Shown here piece after piece: positions 1 through 7,549 of a stretch of DNA of 10,223 bases. Source of the stretch: Pseudomonadota bacterium (GTDB lineage Bacteria > Bdellovibrionota_B > Oligoflexia > Oligoflexales > JAPPIL01); contig JAPPIL010000060.1 of NCBI GenBank assembly GCA_028877195.1, forward strand, positions 1 through 10,223, written 5' to 3'. Under the pieces are notes generated by a model. That model had not been told where the DNA came from. It did no database searches and saw nothing but the letters and a program-made list of their open reading frames with translations. The translations under genes and the position numbers were made by a program. Positions within the stretch are counted from its first letter, which is position 1; every line of letters begins with the position of its first letter.

Positions 1-1
1 G

Positions 2-18
2 TGAGGTTTTGTGCCTCA
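2..18. repeat. Small stem-loop at the left edge
   Basis: TGAGG (2-6) can pair with CCTCA (14-18) around a seven-base loop. It is short and could be chance. It is listed because it sits 38 bp from a much stronger hairpin and may belong to the same structured element, or may be the tail of something cut by the window edge. Confidence 0.3.
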
Positions 19-47
19 ATAACTTGGCTGCACGGAGCAAGATGGAA

Positions 48-101
48 GAGGGGGGCGAAACGTGCCTTTTGGCACGTTTCGTGGAGGGGGGAAAGCCCTC
101 C
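48..101. repeat. Palindromic element: 11-bp perfect hairpin flanked by GAGGGGGG direct repeats, plus a second hairpin
   Basis: CGAAACGTGCC (56-66) and GGCACGTTTCG (71-81) form a perfect 11-bp stem with a TTTT loop (AAAA on the other strand). GAGGGGGG occurs on the same strand at 48-55, directly before the stem, and again at 84-91, just after it. The second copy is part of another possible stem, GGAGGG (83-88) with CCCTCC (96-101). There is no T-tract after the main stem on either strand, so it is not a standard intrinsic terminator, although it lies about 90 bp past the stop codon of the minus-strand VWA gene and could block exonucleases or stop transcripts from either side. The compact architecture resembles REP-like or other small dispersed palindromic repeats; that is inference, and only a copy count in the genome can decide. 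Confidence 0.65.
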
Positions 102-170
102 GCATACTAAAAAGGAAAGATGTTAGTTATGCAACAAAGCCGGTTGCCGTTAGGCGTAGAGACGCACATA

Positions 171-2420
171 TCAATGGGGCAATAAATACACGGTTGCTCT
201 CACCTTCGTGTTATCGGGTAGGGTTTTCAAGAAAGCTACCCGCGCATCATCGACGCTGTCATAATCAAATACAAAGTTAAATTCTTTGTGATTGACAACA
301 CTGAATGCACCATCACCATCGGTGTCTATCTCGACAACCACGTAGATAAACTTATACTTGCCTTTGTGTTCCGCAAAGACTTCATGCTGGAAGGTGAAGT
401 GATCTTGATCATCCAGTCTAACATTATATTCAAGTTTGATAGCATAAGAAGTCGATATACTCTTTGCACTAGCCACACAAGCATTGAAGTCATCTTCATC
501 AAGACTTACGACATTGCTAGAAATAGAGTAAATCAAGTTGCGTGTTGTGCCATCACCTAACTCACATCTAACCACGACGGACGATCCTATGTAATCACTG
601 TTAAGCTCATGGTCAAGCGCTGTGCTGCCTTTACTCAAGTATTCAACAACCAACACTTTGTCCGTTGCTGCCGCATCCGTAAAAGTAACTTGCTTGTTCG
701 CAGCATTATACGAACAAGGGATAGTTCTACTTTGTGTGTGATGGTCTTTACAGGTAATTGAATTGGATACATTAGCGGTGCTGACAATAAAAGAATATGT
801 TAGCGTTGTCAGATAAGTGTATGACACATCTATCTTGGCCGCTTCAGGAGGAGATGAAGTAAATAAAATCGACTTATCGCCATTGGTTTCGGTTTGAACA
901 CTATAATCAGCAGGGTTTGCTTGCGCTGTGCCGTTAACCTTCACCACCAAATTCATCATCGCGTGATGGTTAGATGACCCTGCGATGACAAATTTCTTAT
1001 TGAGGGCAGTGTTTTCCTGATACTGCACCGTCGCCGTCGCTCCAGCCGGCAGTTGCGTGCACCCACTTTGATTACAGCCAGTAAATGAAAGTTGCTTGTT
1101 GTTGAGATTAAAACCACTGCCATACACAAGGGTGGTATCGGTAGCGCCAGGCTTTGCAACCGTTACGATCAGCTTGTCCGCTTGATTGAGTGGCATGTGA
1201 TCGAGAGTCATATCGTAGACATACTGCCTAAACCCGTAAGAATAGGTGATTACTACCGCGACATCCTTGTCCTCTGGCAACACCCCATCTTTGAAAGTGA
1301 TTACCTTGCCACTGCGTGTGTAGTTGCTGCTGCTAACAGCAGTGCCATCGACCGTAACATTGAAGGTAATGCCATCAGGCAGGTAGTCTAACTCATACGA
1401 ACTCTTCAAAGAATCATTGACACTGCTTGAAATCGCTTTAAATATTGAGTCGTACTTGGACTTATCCGTGATGTCGCCGACATCGGCGAACATGCTTTCG
1501 CTCTTCCAGCCATTGCCTGTTACAAGACCAAAGATTTTCACATCGCTGGCCGCACGAATGCTATGCAGGTATTCTTGTAATTTACCCGCAGTTGCACAGA
1601 CTTCTTGGTCTTCAGATCGACACTGATGCGGCTCATCGGTAACGATAATCACCGCGATCGTTGAGCCATCGCGTTGCCACGCGGAGTTTGCGCATTCACC
1701 TTTCATTGAGCGAATCGCATTGTAAACTGCCAGCTCTGTGCCACCATACGTGCCCACCAACACATTGTTCATATACTTGGCTTTGTAGCTAGGGGTGGTT
1801 TTACTTATTGGCGGACGAAAATCACATTTGGGATCGGTGTTGACGACTGAAATCTGCCAATCAGACTCGTTTACCTGCGATAAGAGGTTAGGCATATTGT
1901 CTTTCAATGCCTGTTGCTCATCACGCATCGAACCTGAACTGTCGATGACCAACAAAATATCTAGGATACCCGCAGCCTTCGATTGAAAAGTCTGTTTGTG
2001 GGTGCTTGATGGCTGTCCTGTTTGGGCAAGTGTCTTTGAGTAGCGTTGTCGCATTACTTGGGTAGAGGAAGAAGAGCTGCTAGCTGTCGATAAACTGATC
2101 GTCGAGTAGGTAGGCCCGGCTTCGGTGATGAGTTTCTCGTCAGGCTTGAGTGCGTTTGCCGTCCAGCTCTCTGTCTTCTTTTCCAATGCGGAGTTTAAGT
2201 CTATCCCCAGCCCCGAAATATCTTTCGGATTAACGATAACTGTCGGTGGTTCGTTTTTGCTGATGTTTTCTTCCGTTACTGCCTGCTCTACCTCTGGACT
2301 CAAACCCGTGCCATCACCCGACTGGGGGTTGTCCTTAGACTGTGTTGCACCAAGCATCTGTGTGTCTGGATTACAACTCAAAACTAGTGATAGAGCCACA
2401 AGTGCATAAAACGCCCGCAT
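171..2420 (-). CDS. Large lipoprotein with VWA (MIDAS) domain and tandem beta-type repeats
   Basis: Unnamed secreted lipoprotein, about 749 residues from ATG at 2420. That start is preferred over upstream in-frame starts (2435, 2474) because a purine-rich GAGGGAGAG lies just before it and it gives a compact signal peptide ending in VLSC, with the lipidated Cys at residue 16. A Ser/Thr-rich linker (about 110-120) leads to a VWA domain (about 152-335) with a complete metal-ion site: DSSGS (Asp160, Ser162, Ser164), Thr228 in GGTE and Asp262 in VTDE. Behind it are about five or six divergent units (roughly 343-395, 407-468, 472-535, 540-595, 599-666 and 672-746), several showing a V-x-V-x-G strand, a turn, then I/V-T-F and a closing I-x-V-x-Y strand. 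Cys pairs fall inside units (449/454, 557/569, 619/648), suggesting disulfides. DTDGDG near 699-704 may bind calcium. VWA proteins of this kind bind ligands or partners outside the cytoplasm; the ligand is unknown. It is probably monocistronic and divergent from AACS. Confidence 0.87.
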   Translation of the reverse strand: MRAFYALVALSLVLSCNPDTQMLGATQSKDNPQSGDGTGLSPEVEQAVTEENISKNEPPTVIVNPKDISGLGIDLNSALEKKTESWTANALKPDEKLITEAGPTYSTISLSTASSSSSSTQVMRQRYSKTLAQTGQPSSTHKQTFQSKAAGILDILLVIDSSGSMRDEQQALKDNMPNLLSQVNESDWQISVVNTDPKCDFRPPISKTTPSYKAKYMNNVLVGTYGGTELAVYNAIRSMKGECANSAWQRDGSTIAVIIVTDEPHQCRSEDQEVCATAGKLQEYLHSIRAASDVKIFGLVTGNGWKSESMFADVGDITDKSKYDSIFKAISSSVNDSLKSSYELDYLPDGITFNVTVDGTAVSSSNYTRSGKVITFKDGVLPEDKDVAVVITYSYGFRQYVYDMTLDHMPLNQADKLIVTVAKPGATDTTLVYGSGFNLNNKQLSFTGCNQSGCTQLPAGATATVQYQENTALNKKFVIAGSSNHHAMMNLVVKVNGTAQANPADYSVQTETNGDKSILFTSSPPEAAKIDVSYTYLTTLTYSFIVSTANVSNSITCKDHHTQSRTIPCSYNAANKQVTFTDAAATDKVLVVEYLSKGSTALDHELNSDYIGSSVVVRCELGDGTTRNLIYSISSNVVSLDEDDFNACVASAKSISTSYAIKLEYNVRLDDQDHFTFQHEVFAEHKGKYKFIYVVVEIDTDGDGAFSVVNHKEFNFVFDYDSVDDARVAFLKTLPDNTKVRATVYLLPH

Positions 2421-2424
2421 AAAA

Positions 2425-2433
2425 CTCTCCCTC
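2425..2433 (-). promoter_or_regulatory. Ribosome binding site deciding the VWA lipoprotein start
   Basis: On the minus strand GAGGGAGAG ends four bases before ATG at 2420, and its GGGAG core is six bases away. No comparable site is seen before the longer in-frame starts, and those would put 15-18 extra, partly charged residues ahead of the signal peptide. Confidence 0.7.
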
Positions 2434-2451
2434 ATGCTAAAATCACATGTC

Positions 2452-2469
2452 ATCCTTTCGGTAAAGGAT
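2452..2469. promoter_or_regulatory. Perfect 7-bp stem-loop in the leader of the VWA lipoprotein gene
   Basis: ATCCTTT (2452-2458) pairs with AAAGGAT (2463-2469) around a four-base loop, CGGT on the plus strand and ACCG on the minus strand. It lies 32 bp upstream of the VWA gene ATG. If the weak promoter proposed at 2482-2510 is right, the hairpin would sit close to the 5' end of the message, a common place for stabilising or regulatory structures. It could equally be an operator dyad between the divergent genes. The role is inferred only from position and perfect symmetry. Confidence 0.4.
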
Positions 2470-2481
2470 TGCAAAAGTTTA

Positions 2482-2510
2482 ACTATACTTGTGTTTTATC
2501 TTTGTTAACA
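2482..2510 (-). promoter_or_regulatory. Weak candidate promoter for the VWA lipoprotein gene
   Basis: On the minus strand TATAGT (2487-2482) is a good -10 match, with TGTTAA (2510-2505) 17 bp upstream as a poor -35. The plus strand reads TATACT at 2484-2489, a possible -10 for AACS, but without a matching -35. The divergent gene pair makes promoters in this 130-bp gap necessary; the exact placement is tentative. Confidence 0.25.
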
Positions 2511-2550
2511 GAATGTTAAGCAGCGTTTCTTTGAGTAAGAGATAGCACGA

Positions 2551-4560
2551 ATGCCAAACAAAATAATTTGGGAAGCTGACGATGCACGCAAGTTAAACAG
2601 TCAGATGCTTGCTTTTTTCAATTACCTCAGCGAGGCAGATGATGAACCAAGCCATCCTATATTAGACAATAGGGGTAACTACAACAAGGTAGCGAACAGT
2701 AAAAACAACTCCCCGCTGACCCGCTTTGACTATGACTCCTTACATAAAAATTCAATAGTAAACAGCGAACTGTTCTGGCAAGCATGTGCAGATTTTGTTG
2801 AGATAGTTTGGCAACGCCAAGCAACGACCGTAAAATCAGGACATGGCATGCTGAACACCAGATGGTTTGAGGGTGCACAGCTTAACTACTGCGAGAATCT
2901 TCTCGCTCCCAACGATGATGATGCTATCGCCATTTACTCGTATGCTGAAGGCAGGCAAGGTTTACAACAGTTGACTCACCAGCAATTGCGGTTGCGAGTT
3001 ATGCGTTGTGCCGCCGCCTTACAAGCCGCAGGTGTCTGTAAAGGCACAGTCGTCGCTGGTATTCTGGCTAACGTCCCTGAAGCAGTCATCGCTGCCCTTG
3101 CCACCACTATGCTCGGTGGTATCTGGTCGTCATGCTCGCCTGACTTCGGTGCAGCGGGCATCTATGAGCGTTTGCAGCAGTTAAACCCCAAAATTATCTT
3201 CTTCACTCCATCTTATGTCTATGGTGGCAAAAAACACGACTGCTTAGCGAAGATGGCTGGGCTATTGAAAAAGTTTCCACAGACGCTTGCCATCACTACC
3301 CCGCACCTCGATGATACCTGTCATGGTTACCAATGCTTTGAAAATTTCCTCGCCAAACATACGCCACCCCTTGCTACCAACTATGCGGCGATGGATTTCG
3401 CTGATCCACTGTTCATCATGTTTTCATCGGGCACGACTGGCATCCCTAAATGTATCGTTCATACAGTTGGCGGCACACTGCTTCAACACAAGAAAGAACT
3501 GCGCATTCACGGCGATCTTGGCGCAGGCGACTGTTTGCTGTTCTACACCACTTGCGGCTGGATGATGTGGAATTGGATGCTGTCGGCTCTGTCTGTCCGT
3601 TGCGCTATCGGTCTCTATGACGGCGCACCACACTATCCCGCCACCGCGAACCTTTGGCGAGTTGCTGAAGCGATGCATGCGACTGCTGTCGGAGTCAACC
3701 CACGCTATATCAGCATCTGTAAAGACCTGCGGCAACAGTCTTCGGCATTGACACAACTACGGACGATATTTGCAACTGGTGCACCGCTACACCGTGAGCA
3801 TTATCGTATCGTCTATGAACAGATCAAAGCGGATGTGCATCTTGCTTCTATTTCGGGCGGAACGGATATTCTCTCATGCTTTATGCTCGGCAATGTCATG
3901 TTGCCTGTGCGTGCAGAAGAGATTCAGGTCAAAGGTCTCGGCATGGATGTCCACGCCTACAATGATCAAGGCGAGAGTGTCGTCGATGAAAAAGGCGAAC
4001 TGGTCTGCGCCTCGCCCTTCGTCTCCATGCCGAAAGGCTTGCTCAATGATCCTACAGGAACTAAATACCGCCAGACCTATTTCAACCATTACCCGCAACG
4101 TCAAGTCTGGCGACATGGGGATTATGTCAAAATTACACCCGAAGGTGGCGTGCAGGTCTATGGACGTTCAGACACGGTATTGAATCCACATGGGGTGCGA
4201 ATCGGTTCAGCGGAAATCTACCGCCAACTTGAGGATATTGCCGACCTCGAAGATGCCGTAATCATCGACCACCACTCGCAACTCCTGCTCTTTGTCGTGC
4301 TGAAGGGCAAACAAAAGCTCTTGCCACAACATCAACATGCCATTCGCACCAAGATTGCCACTGCTCTCACCAAGCGCCATGTGCCTAAACATATCTATCA
4401 GGTGCAAGCCTTACCCTATACGCTGAACGGCAAAAAAATGGAACTTGCCGTCAAGCATGCCTTTGCGGGTGAAAAAGTGCGCAATCAAGACGCAATAGCA
4501 AACCCCGAAGCTCTCGATGAACTACGAACCGTGCGCAAAAAGTTTCAAAAAAATACTTAA
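2551..4560 (+). CDS. Acetoacetyl-CoA synthetase (acetoacetate-CoA ligase)
   Basis: Cytosolic adenylate-forming enzyme of the ANL superfamily that converts acetoacetate, ATP and CoA to acetoacetyl-CoA, AMP and PPi (EC 6.2.1.16), feeding ketone-body carbon into sterol, polyhydroxyalkanoate or acetyl-CoA metabolism. Its 669 residues match the usual length. The ATP-binding P-loop FSSGTTGIPK is at 291-300 and continues into CIVH, typical of this family. The strongly diagnostic TTCGWMMWNWM segment is at 333-343. SGGTDI (435-440), HGDY (522-525) and GRSDTVLNPHGVRIG (538-552) follow, and the C-terminal lid carries LNGKK (625-629), with Lys628 as the expected catalytic lysine. The GWMMWNWM and LNGKKME signatures favour AACS over acetyl-CoA synthetase. 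ATG 2551 is preceded only by a modest purine-rich stretch (AAGAG). It has no obvious operon partner: the upstream gene is divergent and the next gene is 102 bp away. Confidence 0.95.
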   Translation: MPNKIIWEADDARKLNSQMLAFFNYLSEADDEPSHPILDNRGNYNKVANSKNNSPLTRFDYDSLHKNSIVNSELFWQACADFVEIVWQRQATTVKSGHGMLNTRWFEGAQLNYCENLLAPNDDDAIAIYSYAEGRQGLQQLTHQQLRLRVMRCAAALQAAGVCKGTVVAGILANVPEAVIAALATTMLGGIWSSCSPDFGAAGIYERLQQLNPKIIFFTPSYVYGGKKHDCLAKMAGLLKKFPQTLAITTPHLDDTCHGYQCFENFLAKHTPPLATNYAAMDFADPLFIMFSSGTTGIPKCIVHTVGGTLLQHKKELRIHGDLGAGDCLLFYTTCGWMMWNWMLSALSVRCAIGLYDGAPHYPATANLWRVAEAMHATAVGVNPRYISICKDLRQQSSALTQLRTIFATGAPLHREHYRIVYEQIKADVHLASISGGTDILSCFMLGNVMLPVRAEEIQVKGLGMDVHAYNDQGESVVDEKGELVCASPFVSMPKGLLNDPTGTKYRQTYFNHYPQRQVWRHGDYVKITPEGGVQVYGRSDTVLNPHGVRIGSAEIYRQLEDIADLEDAVIIDHHSQLLLFVVLKGKQKLLPQHQHAIRTKIATALTKRHVPKHIYQVQALPYTLNGKKMELAVKHAFAGEKVRNQDAIANPEALDELRTVRKKFQKNT

Positions 4561-4598
4561 AGATATGCACTCTAAATGACGAGGGGTAATTGGTGCAC

Positions 4599-4617
4599 TG
4601 CTGGCAAAGGTTCAGCA
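4599..4617. other. Weak stem-loop after the AACS gene
   Basis: TGCTG (4599-4603) can pair with CAGCA (4613-4617) around a nine-base loop, 39 bp after the AACS stop. No T-run follows, so it is not a convincing intrinsic terminator. It is noted as the only symmetry in this 102-bp gap; no promoter for the following lipoprotein gene stands out. Confidence 0.2.
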
Positions 4618-4662
4618 CTACCACACTGCCGTCAGATAACATACAGATAGAGGGGCTTGCAG

Positions 4663-5421
4663 ATGCTGATAACGAAACGACTGTTAGTTGGGATACTGTC
4701 GCTAACACTGTTGGTCGTGGGGTGTAAATCAAACAAAGAGCAGTTTACAGGCTTATCGAGCACACCTAGCGATGAAAGTGAAAAAGATGGCATCGATGTC
4801 GTCAGCACGACCGAGCGCAGCACGCCTGTCTTGAGCAAGGGTGATACTTCAATGCCAGAAGTCTTTCAGGCAATCAAGAAAGATGATTTTCTCACCCAAG
4901 TAAGCGATTCCGAAAAAAGCGTCTATGGTTTAGATCAAGATAACATCTACGACTACTATCGCTTAACCATCGACAATGACAATGGCATGCGCTGCACCCA
5001 ATACTTGGCAATGGGCAAACGGGTCTGGAGTAAGCTGAAACGTTTGACCGTCAGTGCCGAAAAAAACCGCCTCGGTTATAGCTTCAAAGTCTTTCAAACT
5101 TCCAACGATCTCGTGTCGCAAACTGCCGAAGTCGCACGCGTGATGATAAATTTCTACTGTAATGCCACCGCTGATAACGGTGAACTGAAAATCCATCGGG
5201 TGATGATTGCTTATGAATCAAGCAAGGGACAAGAAAACCACACCGACGGCAAAGACATCGTAACGGATATGAAGGTTCCGCTGGTTTTCCCTCGCTTCGA
5301 GGCGTTGCGCGGCGACATGCGAAATGGCGAGCTACGCATGCGAGACATCGCCTTCCTCGACACCAATGCCTACTATCTCAAGCATGACAATGGTGTCGCA
5401 GCACTAGCTATCTCTCCATAG
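4663..5421 (+). CDS. Small lipoprotein of unknown function
   Basis: Predicted 252-residue lipoprotein, not recognised as any named family. The chosen start is ATG 4663, with AGAGGGG seven bases upstream; an in-frame TTG at 4657 is less likely because it would fall in that spacing. The N-terminus has two positive residues (Lys5, Arg6), a hydrophobic stretch and a good lipobox LVVGC with the lipidated Cys at 21. Lys at +2 does not suggest inner-membrane retention by the E. coli Asp rule. A polar, probably disordered segment (about 22-60) precedes a more structured region (about 70-250) with Cys107 and Cys166, which might form a disulfide. It lies 102 bp after AACS, in the same direction, so read-through is possible. 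Its 3' end overlaps the convergent exported-protein gene by 14 bp. The function is unknown. Confidence 0.85.
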   Translation: MLITKRLLVGILSLTLLVVGCKSNKEQFTGLSSTPSDESEKDGIDVVSTTERSTPVLSKGDTSMPEVFQAIKKDDFLTQVSDSEKSVYGLDQDNIYDYYRLTIDNDNGMRCTQYLAMGKRVWSKLKRLTVSAEKNRLGYSFKVFQTSNDLVSQTAEVARVMINFYCNATADNGELKIHRVMIAYESSKGQENHTDGKDIVTDMKVPLVFPRFEALRGDMRNGELRMRDIAFLDTNAYYLKHDNGVAALAISP

Positions 5422-6382
5422 CTGTAGTCTCTTGTTCTTGGAACTCTGGTTCTTGGTGGGGCAGACCACTCATATCACCTGCGCTGCGCTTCGCTAACAG
5501 CAGACGACTTAAAACGACATCAGTCATTTGTTCATGCACTTCGACAGGACTGCCCAGCATATCATGATAGTAGGCAGTGAACAGTTGATACAACTCATCC
5601 ACAAACGTTTGCCCAGAGTCATCATCTGCTGGTTTCAACAGCACCCGCGCCAAGTCGCTAGTCGCCAGCGTTGACAAGTAGTAGGTAAATAGATGGTTAG
5701 CGTGCGGTGGCATGCTGAACGCACCGTATAGAGCATCTTCGCCTGTAATTGCAATCACGGTTGCCAAGTAGTCGATCGCCTCCTTTGATTGGACATAGGC
5801 AAGGACTTCACCGTCGATATATGCTCCAAGCTTTTCAAGCTTTGCAGCCATCTGAAGATTATCCCGTCTTATCGCCTGCACAAAAGCACTACCATAGGCA
5901 AGTCCAAGCACCTCATCACTATGAAGTTCATCAACCCCAAGTGTTGTGCCATGAATAGTGCGGGCGGGCTGACTGATATAGTCAACGAAATCTGCTAACA
6001 ACAGGCGGCGAAGTTTGAGATTATCACGCACGTTCGCGTCAAAGACTGTCAAGAGTTCTATTGCATCGGCATCGTCATGACGCACAATTTCAAGCAACGT
6101 CATCTGTAGATTACCGCCAACTGCGTTCAAATGTTCAGCAATCGCAAACAGAGGTTTTTCTTTCCCCATAACCCCTACTCCACGCAAATCCTTTTTCTTA
6201 ACAATGCTTGGCACATCTCTGTGCAGCATGATGCCGAGCACCGACTGCGCCGATGGCGATAATGTCAGAGTTTTACCAATTTGAAGGTTCTTGCTAATCG
6301 CGGCAGCTAACAAGGTATGCGGCATTGCCGTTCCCAGCGTTGGCATCAACATCATGATGATGGCGAGTAGTTTTAAATGCAT
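5408..6382 (-). CDS. Exported protein of unknown function, helix-rich
   Basis: Predicted 324-residue protein with a Sec-type signal peptide: short positive N-terminus (His2, Lys4), hydrophobic core, and a likely cleavage after Ala19 in LGTA. There is no lipobox Cys, so it is probably periplasmic or secreted. The ATG at 6382 is well supported by AGAGG six bases upstream, close behind a promoter candidate at 6396-6423. The mature part is rich in Leu/Ala helices, with stretches such as MTLLEIVRHDDADAIELL and SAFVQAIRRDNLQMAAKLE that loosely recall ankyrin- or alpha-solenoid-type repeats, but no family is recognised. The C-terminus is acidic and Gln/Glu-rich. It is convergent with the lipoprotein gene and shares 14 bp with it, so it is probably monocistronic. 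Confidence 0.85.
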   Translation of the reverse strand: MHLKLLAIIMMLMPTLGTAMPHTLLAAAISKNLQIGKTLTLSPSAQSVLGIMLHRDVPSIVKKKDLRGVGVMGKEKPLFAIAEHLNAVGGNLQMTLLEIVRHDDADAIELLTVFDANVRDNLKLRRLLLADFVDYISQPARTIHGTTLGVDELHSDEVLGLAYGSAFVQAIRRDNLQMAAKLEKLGAYIDGEVLAYVQSKEAIDYLATVIAITGEDALYGAFSMPPHANHLFTYYLSTLATSDLARVLLKPADDDSGQTFVDELYQLFTAYYHDMLGSPVEVHEQMTDVVLSRLLLAKRSAGDMSGLPHQEPEFQEQETTAMER

Positions 6383-6395
6383 TTTAAACCTCTGC

Positions 6396-6423
6396 TTAAT
6401 ACTTTACTAAAAAACTAAATCAA
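6396..6423 (-). promoter_or_regulatory. Candidate sigma-70-type promoter for the exported-protein gene
   Basis: On the minus strand TTGATT (6423-6418) lies 16 bp before TATTAA (6401-6396); each hexamer matches the consensus at four positions. Transcription would begin within about 10 bases of the -10, just upstream of the AGAGG ribosome site, giving a very short leader. The surrounding 145-bp gap is AT-rich and must also hold the fmt promoter, for which no good match was found. Confidence 0.4.
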
Positions 6424-6527
6424 TTCATGAATACATTAAGTGGTGCATAAAATCTAAAAAATCTTGCTTGCGATTTGGTTCTTGAAGGGGTAAACATTTG
6501 AAATAACTTGGTATTTATGGAAATGCG

Positions 6528-7529
6528 ATGCGTGTGCTATACATGGGTTCACCGCTTGAGGCGATACCACCGCTACGCAAGCTGTGTGAGCTACATGCCC
6601 AACAACAGATTGACCTCGTAGCTGTTGTAAGTAGCAGCAAGCCTAATCTATCAACCTTGCCCGCAGATGACTGCAGTTCCGTAGCGGACTATGCTCTTAC
6701 GCATAATTTGCAGTTGTTTTGTCCGCCGCGGGCGAGTGATGCGGAATTTATCAAACAACTTCAAACACTTGAGATTGATGTTATCTTGACTGCGGCTTAC
6801 GGGCAGCTGTTATCAGACGGCTTTCTGCGCACGGCAAAGCGGGCAACAATCAATATTCATCCTTCGCTCTTACCTCGTCATCGCGGTGCGTCGCCTGTGC
6901 CTGCGGCTTTACTAGCAGGTGAGCAGGAGACGGGGGTAACGATTTGCTTTACCGTTAAGGAACTGGATGCTGGCAACATTATCATCCAAGAACGCTTGCC
7001 TATCCCTGCGGACACCAATCACAAGCAACTGCTAACGAGTTTGTTTGCACTCGGTGCGCAGATTTTACCTGCTGCTTTGGCAAAATTGCAAAACCCCGAC
7101 TATATCGGCACACCACAAGATCAAAGCCGCGTTACGAAGTGCTATAAGATCAAAAAAAGCGATGGGGCAATTGATTGGCAATGGCACGCCACCGCAATAT
7201 ACCGCCGCTATTTAGCGTTTAGCGATTGGCCTGAAATTTTTACTTACTGGAACGGCAAAAGAGTGATACTGAAAAGAATAACTTTAGCGCAACAAGAGCA
7301 TCGGCCGCCAACATCTGCTAGTCAACAGGCACAAGCATGTGGTGATTTTGTTGTTGCCAAGCAAGACGCGGGTGGTGAAAAAGTTTTGCGAGTTAACACA
7401 GGAGAGGGCACACTGAATATCCATGCCTTACAAGTTGAAGGTAAGAGCATCACTACTGCGACTGCTTTTGCCAACCGCGTGCAGCAACAAAACTGCTATC
7501 GGTTTGGAGGCAGCAAGGCAGGCACATAA
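6528..7529 (+). CDS. fmt: Methionyl-tRNA formyltransferase
   Basis: Cytosolic enzyme that transfers the formyl group of 10-formyltetrahydrofolate to the amino group of methionyl-initiator tRNA, giving fMet-tRNA for translation initiation (EC 2.1.2.9). Its 333 residues are slightly longer than the usual 310-315. The N-terminal Rossmann-type domain (about 1-205) carries INIHPSLLPRHRG with the catalytic Asn109 and His111, and LDAGN with Asp147, so the Asn-His-Asp triad is complete. The SLLPR signature separates it well from other formyltransferases. The C-terminal tRNA-binding domain (about 208-330) ends in the typical LQVEGK segment. The start ATG 6528 has only a weak GGA six bases upstream. 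A 20-bp gap leads to the PurN-like gene, so they are probably one transcript. Peptide deformylase (def), the common partner of fmt, is not present in this window. Confidence 0.95.
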   Translation: MRVLYMGSPLEAIPPLRKLCELHAQQQIDLVAVVSSSKPNLSTLPADDCSSVADYALTHNLQLFCPPRASDAEFIKQLQTLEIDVILTAAYGQLLSDGFLRTAKRATINIHPSLLPRHRGASPVPAALLAGEQETGVTICFTVKELDAGNIIIQERLPIPADTNHKQLLTSLFALGAQILPAALAKLQNPDYIGTPQDQSRVTKCYKIKKSDGAIDWQWHATAIYRRYLAFSDWPEIFTYWNGKRVILKRITLAQQEHRPPTSASQQAQACGDFVVAKQDAGGEKVLRVNTGEGTLNIHALQVEGKSITTATAFANRVQQQNCYRFGGSKAGT

Positions 7530-7530
7530 T

Positions 7531-7546
7531 AAGGGGAGGGAGCAAG
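7531..7546 (+). promoter_or_regulatory. Purine-rich ribosome binding region of the PurN-like gene
   Basis: AAGGGGAGGGAGCAAGG fills most of the 20-bp gap between the fmt stop (7527-7529) and ATG 7550. It offers two Shine-Dalgarno cores, GGGGAGGGAG and, closer, CAAGG. No room remains for a separate promoter, so the gene must be read from fmt or further upstream. Confidence 0.6.
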
Positions 7547-7549
7547 GCG

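Noticed and set aside
56..81. Main hairpin as an intrinsic terminator of the VWA gene
   Set aside because: The stem is strong, but on the minus strand it is followed by a C-run and CTCTT rather than a T-tract, and on the plus strand by TGGAGGGG. A termination role is possible but not shown.
131..165. Short GCGT/ACGC and CAAC/GTTG dyads after the VWA gene as an RNA gene
   Set aside because: The stems are only 4 bp and do not form a cloverleaf or other known RNA fold.
62..280. Plus-strand 72-residue frame crossing the palindrome
   Set aside because: It starts in the loop of the hairpin, runs through repeats and then over the 3' end of the VWA gene on the opposite strand; Arg-rich composition and no ribosome site make it a chance frame.
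3770..4183. Plus-strand 137-residue frame inside the AACS gene
   Set aside because: It is an out-of-frame shadow of a clearly identified enzyme with motifs on both sides of the segment.
2551..4560. Acetyl-CoA or propionyl-CoA synthetase instead of acetoacetyl-CoA synthetase
   Set aside because: The GWMMWNWM segment, the P-loop continuing into CIVH and the LNGKKME lid motif are typical of AACS; the acetyl-CoA synthetase lid motif SGKIMRR is absent.
4590..4727. Small plus-strand frame (TTG 4590 or GTG 4593, about 44 codons) with GAGGGG six bases before the GTG
   Set aside because: It overlaps the signal-peptide region of the better supported lipoprotein gene in another frame and shows no recognisable feature; the ribosome-like site is the only support.
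4451..4838. Minus-strand frames across the end of AACS and the start of the lipoprotein gene
   Set aside because: They cover the coding region of two well-supported plus-strand genes and have no ribosome site or family features.
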